Below are positions 63,996 to 64,000 of a stretch of 64,000 bases of DNA, one piece after another; the first letter of the stretch is position 1; each line of letters opens with the position of its first letter. The position numbers and the translations under genes were made by a program. The notes beneath the pieces are model-generated. The model had not been told where the DNA came from. It searched no databases and saw only the letters and a program-made list of their open reading frames with translations. The stretch comes from Marinobacter bohaiensis (GTDB taxonomy: Bacteria; Pseudomonadota; Gammaproteobacteria; Pseudomonadales; Oleiphilaceae), in NCBI RefSeq assembly GCF_003258515.1, contig NZ_QGEH01000002.1:186001-250000 (forward strand). The letters run 5' to 3'.

Positions 63996-64000
63996 CCGCT

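Overview
The window is a GC-rich stretch of a free-living, Gram-negative gammaproteobacterial chromosome. A marine or halophilic Marinobacter/Oceanospirillales-like host is my best guess. The grounds are a choline-to-glycine-betaine osmoprotection operon, a proteobacterial dedicated sortase system, a PEP-CTERM protein, c-di-GMP proteins, and a CopAB copper locus. I see no rRNA, tRNA, insertion sequence, phage gene or CRISPR array. The region reads as ordinary chromosomal backbone with accessory modules. Many genes start at GTG or TTG behind a good Shine-Dalgarno sequence, so several starts were moved from the longest open frame.

Layout. 1-1.7 kb: the 3' end of a TatD nuclease and an HD-GYP c-di-GMP phosphodiesterase. 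1.7-8.9 kb (minus strand): betI-betB-betA-choX-choW-choV, choline uptake and oxidation, with two tandem BetI-type operators in front of betI. 9.1-11.1 kb: a LysO-type lysine exporter, a DUF2288 protein and a small secreted protein. 11.2-17.2 kb: a four-gene signalling operon (Hpt-REC-REC-GGDEF, REC-HDOD, triple-GAF/PAS histidine kinase, lone receiver). 17.3-22.2 kb: aconitase A with its terminator, and a chemoreceptor. 22.4-28.1 kb: copper resistance, with copA-copB-cytochrome c facing copR-copS across a promoter carrying two inverted CTGAAT-N5-CTGAAT boxes. 28.1-36.5 kb: an ABC exporter, a zinc-finger/membrane/TPR protein, a rhomboid protease with a TPR-like tail, and small envelope genes (OmpA-like and NlpE-like lipoproteins, MAPEG, GlsB/YeaQ, PlsC, DUF6316). 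36.6-42.3 kb: the dedicated sortase system (class GN sortase and its VIT/vWA target facing their response regulator and kinase). 42.3-49.8 kb: a RhtB exporter, DUF4124, PEP-CTERM, DUF3422, an MFS transporter, DUF4332, a secreted beta-helix protein and endonuclease V.

49.9-58.0 kb: nitrate/nitrite assimilation, nrtABC followed by a separately transcribed FAD oxidoreductase-nirB-nirD unit. Both units start with a sigma-54 promoter and then an RNA leader. In each leader a short hairpin with an AnnGnn hexaloop overlaps the 5' arm of an intrinsic terminator. This is the architecture expected of ANTAR (NasT/NasR-type) antitermination, and it is the most informative non-coding signal in the window.

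58.0-64.0 kb (minus strand): an RND efflux pump with its adaptor, a double-TM2 membrane protein, and an AraC-type regulator at the window edge.

All functional calls rest on motifs and family resemblance read directly from the sequence. No database search was run.
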